DNA of 64,000 nucleotides from Craspedostauros australis (taxonomy: Eukaryota > Bacillariophyta > Bacillariophyceae > Mastogloiales > Achnanthaceae), in the NCBI GenBank assembly GCA_026770025.1, contig JAMXDE010000019.1, forward strand, positions 1,178,001 through 1,242,000. Direction: 5' to 3'. The notes under the pieces are model-generated. The model ran no database searches. It was not told the DNA's origin and saw only the letters and a program-made list of their open reading frames with translations. Below are positions 43,201-53,753 of this stretch, one piece after another (the first letter of the stretch is position 1; each line of letters begins with the position of its first letter). A program made the position numbers and the translations under genes.

Positions 43201-45579
43201 GTCGGGTGGGCGTATGCTGTTTCCTCCATTGAAGAAGCCAAATCGAATCGCAAAGTCTCCCACTGTCTGACCGACTGCATGCACCAATGCATAATAGGAC
43301 GTTCCTTTGACGGCAGGCACGTCGACTTCAAACGCGTCACTCCCAACGCAGACGAGCTCTCCACAGTTTTCGCCTGAGTAGGCATTCACAAGTGGAATGA
43401 ATTTATCAGTGATGCTCGAGACTTGGAACATGATCTTGAATCCTGGAGGAAGATCGTAGATGGCTTCTGCCTTGTACCACACCCCCGGCGCGGTTGAAAC
43501 GACGCCCTCGCACTCTCCAAGGGGAGATGGGACTACGTTCGCGCCTTTGGTGGATCCAAAGAAATATGATCCGCCTGTGATGTCCGTCACATTTGCGCAG
43601 GCCATGTTATCGGGCAGATCTGACATCTGCAATGAGAATATGCCGCGGGATGATCGGAAGCCATGGACGTAGATGTAGTACGTTGTTTGTGGGTCGAGCA
43701 CAAAGGAAGCTCGGCTGCTATCTTCGCAATCACCCCCACCTTGGTCGTTGCCAGCGACGCAGCTCAATCGATCGCAGCGATTGCCCGCAAAGATAGAAAG
43801 CTGGGTATCGTAGTCTGTTTCGATCTGCGCTGTCTGATTGTTGCGATTGATGGCTGACGATGACCCGCAAAGCGATGCCATCACACGTCGGTTGGTGAAA
43901 GTGGATGAGGTGTTGGAGGATGGCGACGATTCGCCTTGCGTTTGCATGACCTGCACTCGATACCACACGCCCACTCCATTCTTGTTGATTCCGCCACAGG
44001 TGGTGACGGGATCAAATCCCGCAGCCGATGTACTACCCCACAGTGATTCGTTGATGCCACCATCTACCGCTGCTGCAAGATTGATGTCGTGAGCACATTC
44101 GCATTTGTCGTTGGACGGGCATGGATCTAGGAAGACCGTGGGCTGATCTGTGTGGAACGGATGCACGTTTGGCTCGTGTGCGGGTTGGTGCGTGCTCTCA
44201 TCCAGCGCCTTGGGCGACGATGACGGAGCTCGCATGGTGAGATCATGCGGTCCATTGCCCTTTGCGGACGGCTGCGACGACGAATCTGAGCCATCATCTC
44301 GCAGGCCAATCACGACGCCAACGATTGTTGCTGCAATGGCACAGATGCAAAGTGCGCAAGCCGATACAAGGATCACCAGTTTGCGTCGGCGATCCTTCAG
44401 AGATACTTCCTGGCTGTCATAGTAGTTCCCCTCGCCATCATCAAAGTCGCCAGCATCATCACTACTGTCGCGATGGCTGTGGCTGCGACCGTTGCGCATG
44501 CGACCACTTTTGGCCTTGGTGAGATTGGTACGATGTTCCGGAGTCGCAACAGCGGCGACTTCCCCCATACGTCTCAATGTCTGCGCTTCTGCTTCTTCCC
44601 GAATGGCCTGCCGTTCGACATCCGTGATGGTGGGATGGGACTGGTACGTCGCAACGCTCTCACCGTCGATGATATGTGCCTGTGGTAGTTCAGATAGTCT
44701 TTGCTGCTGCTGTGGAAGATCCCGAGATGATATGCCGTCACCACCACCACCACCACCACCGTCGTCGTGGAGGACGATATTGTTGCCGTTGATTTGTGAT
44801 GACCGGTTCGCTTGGTGGTTGCTCGTGTCGTAGTTTTCATTCTCGACAAGACGAGGTGTGGGATTATCCAAACCCAGTGTCTGCTCCATCTCGATCAGAC
44901 TCTTGCGATCGTTGATGCCAGATACCCGACAGCTTTGTGCGCTCATCACTTGTGGTTGCTTTGCAGATACTTTGAGGCGATCTTCCTGCACCACAATTGT
45001 AGATTTGGATGGATCGCTTTTCGTTGTGGAGAAAGATCCCTCCCGTGCATTTGCGCCGCTCTTGCGTGGCATCTTGCTGTCCTCCGAGTCCAATTGCAGC
45101 AATGTGCTGTCCCTGGGTAGATGGGATAACTTGCTGGATGACGATTTCGATGACAAGCAGGGCGGGGATATGTCGGAGATATCCGTCGATGGGCCCTTCA
45201 TCGTGTCATCTTTGGCCTGCAGCCGCTCATAGTACGACGAAGGCTCGTTGCTATGAGATGACTGCACTCGGCGCGCCGCGCTCGGTGCTTTGGCATGGCG
45301 CATGAAGTGCGTATCGATGGCGTCGATGTTGTCTGGGATCTCTTTGCCACGCCGACTCCGAATGCGACGCGGTTGGCCCGTGTGGTGGCTTTCGGAACTG
45401 TGATCATCGCCTTGCGATGAGGACGGTGCCATCGCGATGGCTCCGATCACTGGCGGATCGCCGTCGGTTCCGCTCTTTTCCGACTCGCTCATCGTTGTTC
45501 GATCGTTCTGCCTGTGTCCTGTCTGCCTCGTGATGCGTACGAGCTCCAAAGAGGGATGTGTTGTGTTGGTGCCTGGCAT
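40225..45579 (-). CDS. Single-pass surface protein with repeated Cys-containing ectodomain
   Basis: Two exons, 45579-42807 and 42536-40225, with a 270-bp phase-1 intron (GTAAGT...AAG); 1694 residues. ATG at 45492 (MSESEKSGTDGDPP) is an equally plausible start. The first ~380 residues are cytosolic and disordered. One membrane span follows (VILVSACALCICAIAATIVG). The rest is a chain of ~130-residue repeats, each with a Cys-x-x-Ala opening (ECAHDINLAAAV, CNRPAAVNVQPF), a GVWY core (GVGVWYRV, PGVWYSIKGVG), an A(S/T)TC motif (LRASTCNNQTN, FVASTC-like) and a CxxLxC element (CDRLSCVAGND, CDSLSCADSDD), with many N-glycosylation sites. Splicing joins VAYFVL to GIVTDATADV and completes one repeat. Probably a cell-surface or wall-associated receptor or adhesion protein; ligand unknown. 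Confidence 0.82.
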
Positions 45580-45912
45580 CTATGATGAGCGGAATCAGCG
45601 GACTTCCCATGATTTGTGTGCTGTTGCGGAGCAGCGAGGAGGTCACCGCACAAAGCAGTCATCTTGCGCGGCGTCGGCGATGTGCGGCGTCGGCGATGTG
45701 AAAAAACGCTTCGCTTTGCCCTCAGAGAAACCGTTCGGGGCGAATGTTCAGCTCACATTTCTCAAATGTCATGACAGACATGTGAGGTCATGTGCGAGCA
45801 CATGGAGGTTGCAGTACTCACAGTCGCACACGCAGATCGTAAACCATTCTGTTGGTACTGCACGGATACTATTGTATAGTAGTGTACCAGTAACACTCAA
45901 ACTATGATATCT
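45580..45912. other. Short intergenic region between two minus-strand genes
   Basis: 332 bp between the NADPH oxidase stop and the start of the repeat protein. No separate feature is recognised. Confidence 0.6.
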
Positions 45913-48900
45913 CTACCAACCAAAGGACTCAACATGCAGATCGATGCCGTACTCATCCGAAATCTGCTTGAGATCTTGCTCCACAACGCGCGCGCCACCG
46001 CAATACAGCATGCCCCACGTCTTCAGGACGGATTTGCGACATAGATTCTTGACGTAACGACGCGCTTCGGATTGGTGCTCCCATGGTTGGAACTTCAACC
46101 CCAAATGCCGCAGCAGCGTGGTGTCGTCCTCCGCCTTCATGACGTTGCGGAGGTTGGACTTGTCCATGTCCTGCAGGTCGAATCCTTGCAAAGCGGCTGC
46201 GTCGCGCAGCGTTTCGACGTGACGTGAAGAGATCGAAACATCATCGTCATTCTCGTCGTTCTCGCCGTCGCCATCCGTGTCGACGTTGCCGTGCGTGTTG
46301 CGACTCGTCACGGATCGGTTCTTCGAATCGGTCTCGAGGACGGTGTCAATCATGTCCACCAACCGCTCCGTCGTCACCAACTTTTCATCCGGCGAGTATC
46401 GCTCCGGCAATCCTTCTCCCGACTCGATGCCGTACACGATGTTAGGAATGACGCGCGATAGCTTGGGACGTCCGCGGATGATGCAGACGTTGGTGTTGGA
46501 GAAGATCTCAATGTCGTGCCCCAATTCTTCCTTTCCGGTGTAAAAGATGAGGTTCCAGCCACGATGATCGAGGTAGAGATGCTGCAGGAAGAATCGCAGA
46601 AGGTGCGGATCGCGGACGGCCCAGACGAGGTTGATGCGGCGCGTGTTTTGATGCGCGCGGATGACGGAGAGCGCGGGCGTGATGCCGATGCCGGAGGCCA
46701 CGAGGATTTGGTTGTCGTAGTCGCCGGCGCTGTCGTAGGGGCTGGGGAACGGGCCTTGCACCCAGACCGGGCGGACGGTGTCGCGCTGGAGGGTCTGGTG
46801 GACCTTGGTGGTCCAGTCGCCGCCCTTCTGCATGAAGATCTGCCGTTCCATGGGGTTGAGGGGATTCTCGAACAGCGAGAACGCGTGCCATTGGTGGCGG
46901 CTGATCCACGGCAGGCAGACGTAACAGTACCCGCCCTGCGCGCCCTTGTTCTGGAAGGCCTCGCTGACGCCCATGGTCATCTGGACCCCCGTCGGGAGCA
47001 CGTGGAATTTGGTGGTCTCGATCTTTTCCGTCATGCAGAAGAAGCAGTAGGTGGCGTCGAGGAAGTACCACGCCAGAAGCGTGCCCATGATGTAGGGTGC
47101 GAATCCACCGTTGGGAAGGTAGCCGCGCGCCTTGACGTGGAAGCAAAGGGCACCCGCGAAGACCAGGAAGAAGTAATGCAGGATGGATTTTCGGATTTCG
47201 TAGGGGATGTTGCGTTTGAGGCATTGGAACATCATCGGCACGCAGATAAGGAGGCACGTGAACCAGAGCGTAAATCCCGTGCGTCCCGTGAAATGATGGA
47301 GGAGGAGGTTCCACAGGTTGCCCTGATCGTACCAACGTGCAAGGTGCATGGCTGTGTGGCTGGTGCTGAAGACGAAGATGGAGTATCCACAGTAAAGATG
47401 GAGTTTGTGAAGATCGCCTCGCAGGAACATGGAAATGGGTGTGTGCGAGAGGAGGAGCGCCGTTGCTCGCAGTTTGCTGAAATAGACCATGATGAGTGCT
47501 GTTCATGTGAATGTGGTAGGGCATGAGTGTGGTATTCATGTTGAAAGAGGAGTGTTGATATGATTGCATTGTGTGAGATATCGTCGCCATGCGTTATGCC
47601 ATGATGCATTATGTACAATGTGGGTTGTTCGCGCACATGCAAAGCATCCTGTATCATTCCACTCCATTCCACTCCACTCAATTTCTCTCGCATCGCACTT
47701 ACCAGGATACATGAGAAAGGCGCTGGACCGCGACATGAGAAGGCAGACCAGTTGGAAGGTGTTCTGCGCCACGACGGGTCGTTCCAGCACGCCAATGACA
47801 CCGCGCTGCGTGCGCTCTAGCGACTCCGTATCTACGATGGTGCGCGTGTTCCAATCGTAGAGGCCGCCGAAGAATGTGTACGCCACCACGTAGATCCAGA
47901 ATGCCAATTGGCACAGCTTGAGCGTCTTGTGTCGCAAGAGGCGCTGGACGAATTTGCGTCGGCGGTAGATGCGTCTGCGTTGCTGATCGTCGTCGTCGGC
48001 AGCTGCATCAGTACTGCTGCCATTTGGCTTGTGGAGTGTTACGGCGGACATGCTGTGATCATTCTGAGTCAACGAGACCATCATGTCAGTCGTCGATGCG
48101 GTATGAGAGTTGGCAATGGCCATGGAACCGTTCATGGCACCTCCGTTGTTGTTGTTGAAGGCTGTGGGTGCCTCCATGTCATCGCTGGGCGACATCATCG
48201 ATATTGTGTTCGGGGAATACATCTGCTCGCTGTCGTCGTTGGCAAATGTGGCAGTCGTATCGGAATCGCTGTACTCGTCGATGAATTGCAACCCGGTGAC
48301 CGAACGGGCGGGTTCCTGGACGTGGATAACCTGACGATGAATCGAATCGGCGCGCTGAATTTCTGGTTGCGGCAAGTAGCGATGCAACGAGTCGCGGCGA
48401 TTGAGAACCTGTTGGAACGACGATGCCGCCACCTGGTTTGATGCAACCGCGGGATCCGCCGCACTCGACTCCTGTCCGAACGGTGGCGCGCCGATGGTCA
48501 TGGGAATGCCGGCCTGCTGACGAGCATACGACTGGGCCGGAGATCTGGAGACAGCGTGCGAATAATCCTGCGACGATTGCTCGTGGATGGAAGCGATGCG
48601 ACGGAAAGAGACGGAACGATCGAGGTTGGATGTCATCTCCGTGGCATCGGAACGCGTCGAGACGATGGAGGAGAACCTGGAGAGTGGTGCGAAGTTGGGC
48701 GACGCGCTCGACAGCTGCGGGCGTCCGCGGCGCGTGATGGGAGACACCAGCTCGACGCGCGGCGATGGCGCCTTCTTCATCGTCATGGATCGCGTGGGAG
48801 GGCTGGGCTCCTGCTGGAACATCTGCTGCTGCTGGTCATGGTTGCTGTGGCGGCTGTGGTAACTGTGACGGCTGTGTTGGCTGTGACGACTGTGACGACT

Positions 48901-48990
48901 TTGAGAGTTGCCCCCCAAGCCGTTCATCAGAGAGTCCATCTCCATCTCCGTCTCCTCCTTCTGCTGATGCTGGTAGATGAATGATGCCAT
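45913..48990 (-). CDS. NADPH oxidase / ferric reductase-type flavocytochrome
   Basis: Two exons, 48990-47703 and 47498-45913, with a 204-bp intron (GTAAGT...CAG); 957 residues. It moves electrons from NADPH through FAD and two haems across the membrane, making superoxide or reducing Fe(III). Residues 1-350 are disordered and include repeated HSR/HSQ/HSY units (about 34-52). Membrane spans start near 360. Both haem-ligand pairs have textbook spacing: His-x13-His in LHLYCGYSIFVFSTSH and His-x12-His in LHYFFLVFAGALCFH. FAD loop WHAFSLFENP, GPFPSPYDS, NADPH site SGIGITPALS and the C-terminal CGGARVVEQD are present. An acidic insert (DTDGDGENDENDDD) interrupts the NADPH domain. No EF hands. Splicing gives FLMYPALIMVYFSKLR, a continuous helix. 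Confidence 0.9.
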
Positions 48991-49870
48991 CTTCCTCCTC
49001 GTTCTGTCTGTGACGCTTCTATGGGTAGGCGAGTGTACGAATGTGTGGATGTGTGGATGTGCAACGGAGGATGGCAAGGTGATGTCTGCGTCTGCGTCTG
49101 CGTTTGAGTTGCGAGACTTGCAAGGCGAAGGCGCGAGCAATGGAAGCAACGCGGAAAAAGATGCGACAAGTGTGTGAGTGAGGTGCGTTGTGCAACTGAC
49201 CAACGATTCTCGTTCTCTGTTTGGGCAGAAACAACGAACAGAGTTTAATTTGTGTGAGCCTTTCGCCTTGTCGCACAATTATATCCTACGACGTCGCATT
49301 CGTGTCGCGAGGCTATTGTTCATTTGTTCAAAGACATATCAATTGCAAACTCGTGACACAACCACTGTCGCACGAAGCTGCATGTCGACGTTCTCACGGT
49401 CACACAAATTCTGCTCGCCGTGGCCACGAAAAACATGTTGACCCCAAATCGAGATCATCTCCATCCAATCCATCGATGCCATCAACTCCAACGAATGGAG
49501 TCAACACGGTGAATGAGAGTGTATCGTTTCGCATGCTCTGCAATGAAAGAGTTTCAATGTTAGTCTTCGTTGGTTTGCTACCATCGATCGAGATCCATGG
49601 GATTGCCACGATGGAATCCTCGTACTCACCAACACAAAGCCACCAAAATCACCACCATCCTCCACTTCCTGTCACGATGCAACATGCAATACGCTGCATT
49701 TCGTTGCGTTGAATTGCGTAGCACTGTGTTGCTCAACCACATCGTACCAAGTACCAAGAGGCTGAGGCTGTTCGTGAGGATTTGTTGCGATAGCTCCATG
49801 ATTATGCTGTACGCGCCACACTATCATGTCATCATAATCCACATGCTCAAGCCAGCCGCCAACCTCACCG
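48991..49870. other. Divergent intergenic region
   Basis: Between the NADPH oxidase start (minus) and the PARP-like gene (plus). The region left of 49278 is open in the oxidase frame but has no upstream ATG in good context. No additional gene is recognised. Confidence 0.5.
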
Positions 49871-50764
49871 ATGGGAACGAGAGCATCGAGATTTGCCCGA
49901 CGTCTGAAACGACAGTCCTCCACAGTATCGTCTCAAGAGTCTCCCAACAACGAAGAAGAACCTAACATGAGCCAACTTCTGTCCTCCGAGTTGCACCCGC
50001 CTCCCTCCGCACCCCGCGAGGACGGATTGGCCAGCAACAATGAGGTCAAATACAAGGACGAGGAACTTGCCTTGGCCTTACAGACCGAATTCGACGACGA
50101 GCATGCCAAGAAATGCAACGATGAAGAACTGTGTCACCTCACGGAGCGGCTGACCATCGAAGAGGAGTCCATGCAGCTCACAACGACAGGACGCGCTCTT
50201 AGATTCGTACAGGACGTCGTGGAGTCCTTGACATTTCTTGACCGCCAAACCAGCAACGCAGAAGGCACAAACAAGCCTCTCGTATCTCTCATCGATCCTG
50301 CCTACCTCGTGCAGCATACCGAAAAGTTCATGATCCAGTTTGCCGCTTTCAAGGATGCCGGCATCTCCACCGCCATCGACTTTGGATATCACTTCACCAG
50401 CGAAGAGAACATGAACAAGATCCACACCTATGGACTTCTCTCCAAGCCCGATCGTGAGAGTCGCAGCATCAACAGTGCACACCATGGCTCCCAACATGGG
50501 GAAGGAGTCTACACGGCCGACGATACGACCTACGCCGGGAATGGGAAATACGGCAACGCTTGCTTGTTGGTGGCGCGATTGCAAGGAGGCATGTCAAATA
50601 CGGTGCGCAAACTGATCGTCAAAGTGCTGAAGCAATCCTCGCAATCGTTGGCGATGGTCCAGATTGATTGGAATCGCTGGAAGTCATGCAATCCACACTA
50701 CACGACCAGATTGAAGGAGATGGAACGGGAGCTGGCCGGTTTGTTTGAGAAACATTTTGAATGA
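49871..50764 (+). CDS. PARP-fold protein with UIM-like helix
   Basis: 297 residues, ATG start. The N-terminus is disordered; residues 61-77 (YKDEELALALQTEFDDE) resemble a ubiquitin-interacting motif. From about 170 the ADP-ribosyltransferase fold appears: FGYHFTSEEN (in place of YHGTS; His173), INSAHHGSQHGEGVYTADDTTY (matching N-x-HGxxxGxGVYFA), and GKYGNACLLVARLQGG (matching the CLLLCRVLxG strand). The expected catalytic Glu near the last strand is not evident, so it may be a mono-transferase or an inactive NAD- or ubiquitin-binding relative. Targets are unknown. Its 3' end is 112 bp from the convergent riboflavin kinase gene. Confidence 0.72.
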   Translation: MGTRASRFARRLKRQSSTVSSQESPNNEEEPNMSQLLSSELHPPPSAPREDGLASNNEVKYKDEELALALQTEFDDEHAKKCNDEELCHLTERLTIEEESMQLTTTGRALRFVQDVVESLTFLDRQTSNAEGTNKPLVSLIDPAYLVQHTEKFMIQFAAFKDAGISTAIDFGYHFTSEENMNKIHTYGLLSKPDRESRSINSAHHGSQHGEGVYTADDTTYAGNGKYGNACLLVARLQGGMSNTVRKLIVKVLKQSSQSLAMVQIDWNRWKSCNPHYTTRLKEMERELAGLFEKHFE

Positions 50765-50875
50765 TGCGAAGAAAGCTCAGAGCGCCACAACATGTTGCAT
50801 CATAGGATAACACCAAGACGACTTGACGCCGAAGATTGAGCACACTCAAAGTCGACCATGGACATGCCACAGTAA

Positions 50876-51601
50876 TTAAGTAGACGACACGTCAATTCCA
50901 TTCTTCTTGAGGAAGTCCGACATCGCCGCAATCTCCCAACTCGCCGTTTCGCCACCACCCGATGATCCGACCCATGAATCGGTGGACGAGACAAATACGT
51001 CGCATCCCATGTCCCGATACGGCAGCGTCTCGGTCAGAAAGTACTCCGCATCGACGGCGTCCTGTCCGATCTGCTGCACGAGCTCCGGAAACGAATCGAA
51101 CTTCTTCTCGGCGCGCAAGTATCCACCCAACTGCAGTCGCATGGCATTGTCGTAGAAGTCGCCGCCGCCATCGTAATCGAGCAGATGAGCCTCCACGATC
51201 TTTTCGGGATTCTCCTGATCGACGAAGGTCGGAGAGTAGCCAATATTGACGACGGCCTTGTAGGGTTGCCGCGATTGCGGTTCGATGGCGGCATGCCCCA
51301 CGTACACGCCCGTTGGCAAGTCCTGCAGGGCCTCCTGGAAGAGACTCGTGGGCAGGTTGGCCGTGGGGAATCCCAGCTTCTTGCTGCCGCGTCCGAAGCC
51401 GCGCTCGACGTTGCCGCGCAGTTGGATGATGGAATCGAGGAGTTGGATCGGACGGTCGGGGTTGGGTTGCGGTTTGCCGTCGCTGGGCGATGCCGTCATG
51501 AAACGAGGTCCGGCTGCCCGCATCACACAGAAGGCGGAAGAGACGCGCATGGTGGCGAGCATGAGGAGCGTGGATAGACGGCGGCTGCGGATCGCTGTCA
51601 T
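50876..51601 (-). CDS. Riboflavin kinase, probably plastid-targeted
   Basis: 241 residues, ATG start. It phosphorylates riboflavin to FMN (EC 2.7.1.26). The kinase domain starts near residue 56: RGFGRGSKKLGFPTANLP (65-84; the nucleotide/Mg loop with the conserved PTAN), TGVYVGHA, VVNIGYSPTF, EAHLLDYDGGGDFYDNAMRL (with the catalytic Glu) and GYLRAEKKFDS. No FAD-synthetase domain is fused. The N-terminus (STLLMLATMRVSSAFCVMRA) is signal-peptide-like with SSA|FCV, an ASAFAP-type site, so plastid import is likely. Mitochondrial targeting is the alternative. Confidence 0.9.
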   Translation of the reverse strand: MTAIRSRRLSTLLMLATMRVSSAFCVMRAAGPRFMTASPSDGKPQPNPDRPIQLLDSIIQLRGNVERGFGRGSKKLGFPTANLPTSLFQEALQDLPTGVYVGHAAIEPQSRQPYKAVVNIGYSPTFVDQENPEKIVEAHLLDYDGGGDFYDNAMRLQLGGYLRAEKKFDSFPELVQQIGQDAVDAEYFLTETLPYRDMGCDVFVSSTDSWVGSSGGGETASWEIAAMSDFLKKNGIDVSST

Positions 51602-52051
51602 CGTTTCGTTGTTGCCTTGTGCTGTTTGTGGATCTGCGGTGAAGCTGTTCTCTGTGTTATCGATGAAGTCGGTTGTGGATGTGAGATCGAAGCTCCGGAG
51701 GAGTGAGCAGTGTGCGCAATCCGCCGCCTTGAAGATGATGCCAATGTTGTTGGCGGATCGCTGCGAACCGTAGCGGTTGTGGTGTCAAAAACGCGTGGTT
51801 GGATCTTTGCCGCACAACGGATTTTTGCGTCTTTTTTTCCCCCTTCTCTACACTTGTCTGTGGTAGCCTTACTCGGTAACGAAGTGTAGCAGTGGACTGC
51901 GAACATCGAACTCGCCTCAACCTGTTCAGGTACCATTCGAATGCAATGCTTGTCGGACGCGAGAGAAGTGCTCCAAAGAAGTAGAGTAGGTACAGCAGGC
52001 TCGTTTCTATTTTGTCTATGTTCATTTGATTTTAAACAGGGCTGCGCGTGC
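51602..52051. other. Intergenic region upstream of riboflavin kinase
   Basis: Promoter of the minus-strand riboflavin kinase gene and 3' flank of the next gene. Nothing else is recognised. Confidence 0.55.
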
Positions 52052-53695
52052 CTAAGCCGTGAGACGTCGTTCGCACTCGGCGCTGAGCTTGTCCCAACAT
52101 TGCTTGCCCTCGAACGTGAGGAACATATCCTTGGTTTGGTCCAGATGCTGCTGCAGCTGCGTGTACCATGCGGTCGTGAGCAACGTCTCGCACTGGACAT
52201 CGAGCTCGGCCTGATGCGGCGGGGGTGCTTCATCGTCAGAACCGAAGAGGAGGGAGACGAGGGCGCACAGGGCCTGCGACTGCACGTCGATGGAGGATTC
52301 GTGACGTCGCATGGCGTCGAAGATGCGCTGGATACCGCCGTGCTGCAGGATGGGGACCTTGTTGCGGAACTGCATGAGGGCCGTGCAAATCGAGGCCTGG
52401 ATTGTCTCGTGGTTGGGGTACATCTGCATGGCGCGCAGCAAGGTGCGGATGCCGCCGTACTTGGTGATGACGACCTGGTAGTAGCTGTCGTGGGTGTACT
52501 GCGTGAGAGCGAGGATCTGGGATTCAGGTGCCGCCATGTTCTCGCTGGCGATTGAGGACGCGGATTGGACGTCCATTTCGCCGTCTGAGTTACCCTGCGC
52601 GCCGGTGTTGCCACTGTCGTTGTGCTGTCGCTGTGCGGGTGCTTGGTCAGTGCCAATGGCGATGTCAACGACATCGTCGATGGCGAGCTCCATCTGATCG
52701 CAATGCATCTGCACCTCGGTCAGCAGGGCCTTGACGGTGGACGCGCTGGATCGCTGAGCGACCTGAAGGCTCCACGATGTGACGGACGTGGCGACTGGTC
52801 TGCCGCAGGTGGTGGACGATGCGTCCGATGGCGAGAGCGGCACGGTGGCGGGTTGCACGCCGTAGCTGCTGTTGCCCAGAGTCGATGTGGCCGAGTTCAG
52901 GGTGGCCCAGGAGCAGGTGGAATGCAGCGGCATGGTCGCGTTGATGTTGCTGTTGCTGAGGCTGCTGTTGCCGCCGTCGATGCTGTTGGCGTTGTTCAAG
53001 CTGACATCGGAAGGCGACCCGGCCAAGCCCAAGGAAACGAAGGACGCGTTGTGCAGCTTGCTGATGTTCTCCAAGGAGAGGAAGCGCGGCAGGCGTCCCG
53101 TCCTCGATCTCACCCTCGGAAGGGAAGACCTGCTGATGCTGGTGGTGATGGGCGTCGCAGTGGATGCGGCTGTTGCGATGGATTGGAAAGACGAGGACGA
53201 GGATGAGAACGAGACGGTGGAGAGCGGCTTCTTCGGCCTCGATCTCGTGTTGAGATGTGCGTGACCATGTGGCAGTGAGTACGGTGCCGACTGTCTCTGC
53301 TGATGCTGTTGATGATGCTGATGGTGCTGTTGTTGATGCTGGGCAAGGCGGGGCTTCGAGGACAGCATTCGCGTGTGAAGGTTGTTGCCATGCTTGCTGG
53401 TGGAGCCGTTTGGCGCGAAAACAAGAGGCGCCACCATGGTGGGAACTTCGGCGAATGTCTTCACCATCCTTCGCACTCCGCTCCTGCTGCTGTTGCAGTT
53501 GCCTTGGCTACTCCTGGACGACCTGTGTGGACTGTTGAGGCTCTGCAGGCTGCCGTGACTGCTCGTGCTCTTGCTCGTGTGTCTCTTCGACTTCATCTGT
53601 CTGCTCGGGAGCGCATGCATCGGCTGCAGCTGGTTCTGCATCTTCTCCTGTTGGTTGGGAATTGGGCTGTTCTGCGAATGCGGCACGTTGATCAT
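52052..53695 (-). CDS. Armadillo-like repeat protein with long disordered N-terminus
   Basis: 547 residues from the ATG at 53695 (MINVPHSQNSPIPNQQEK). The frame is open to 54145, but that part crosses a CT microsatellite read as Arg-Glu repeats and looks like 5' UTR. Residues 1-330 are low-complexity (Ser/His/Gln-rich). Near 350 two long helices appear (TVKALLTEVQMHCDQMELAI). The C-terminal ~150 residues read as armadillo-type helices: ITKYGGIRTLLRAMQMYPNH, SICTALMQFRNKVPILQHGG, IQRIFDAMRRHESSIDVQSQ and ALCALVSLLFG. Such solenoids bind proteins; the partner is unknown. No membrane span or signal peptide. Confidence 0.72.
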   Translation of the reverse strand: MINVPHSQNSPIPNQQEKMQNQLQPMHALPSRQMKSKRHTSKSTSSHGSLQSLNSPHRSSRSSQGNCNSSRSGVRRMVKTFAEVPTMVAPLVFAPNGSTSKHGNNLHTRMLSSKPRLAQHQQQHHQHHQQHQQRQSAPYSLPHGHAHLNTRSRPKKPLSTVSFSSSSSSFQSIATAASTATPITTSISRSSLPRVRSRTGRLPRFLSLENISKLHNASFVSLGLAGSPSDVSLNNANSIDGGNSSLSNSNINATMPLHSTCSWATLNSATSTLGNSSYGVQPATVPLSPSDASSTTCGRPVATSVTSWSLQVAQRSSASTVKALLTEVQMHCDQMELAIDDVVDIAIGTDQAPAQRQHNDSGNTGAQGNSDGEMDVQSASSIASENMAAPESQILALTQYTHDSYYQVVITKYGGIRTLLRAMQMYPNHETIQASICTALMQFRNKVPILQHGGIQRIFDAMRRHESSIDVQSQALCALVSLLFGSDDEAPPPHQAELDVQCETLLTTAWYTQLQQHLDQTKDMFLTFEGKQCWDKLSAECERRLTA

Positions 53696-53706
53696 CGTCG
53701 TTTGCC

Positions 53707-53708
<2 letters not shown>

Positions 53709-53750
<42 letters not shown>
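53709..53750 (+). repeat. (CT)21 microsatellite
   Basis: An uninterrupted 42-bp CT run that lies 14 bp upstream of the start codon of the minus-strand armadillo-like gene, where the transcript would read (AG)n. Confidence 0.95.

Positions 53751-53753
<3 letters not shown>

Noticed and set aside
46516..47526. 336-codon plus-strand frame opposite the NADPH oxidase
   Set aside because: Shadow of the GC-biased third codon positions; it would run through the oxidase intron and has no domain.
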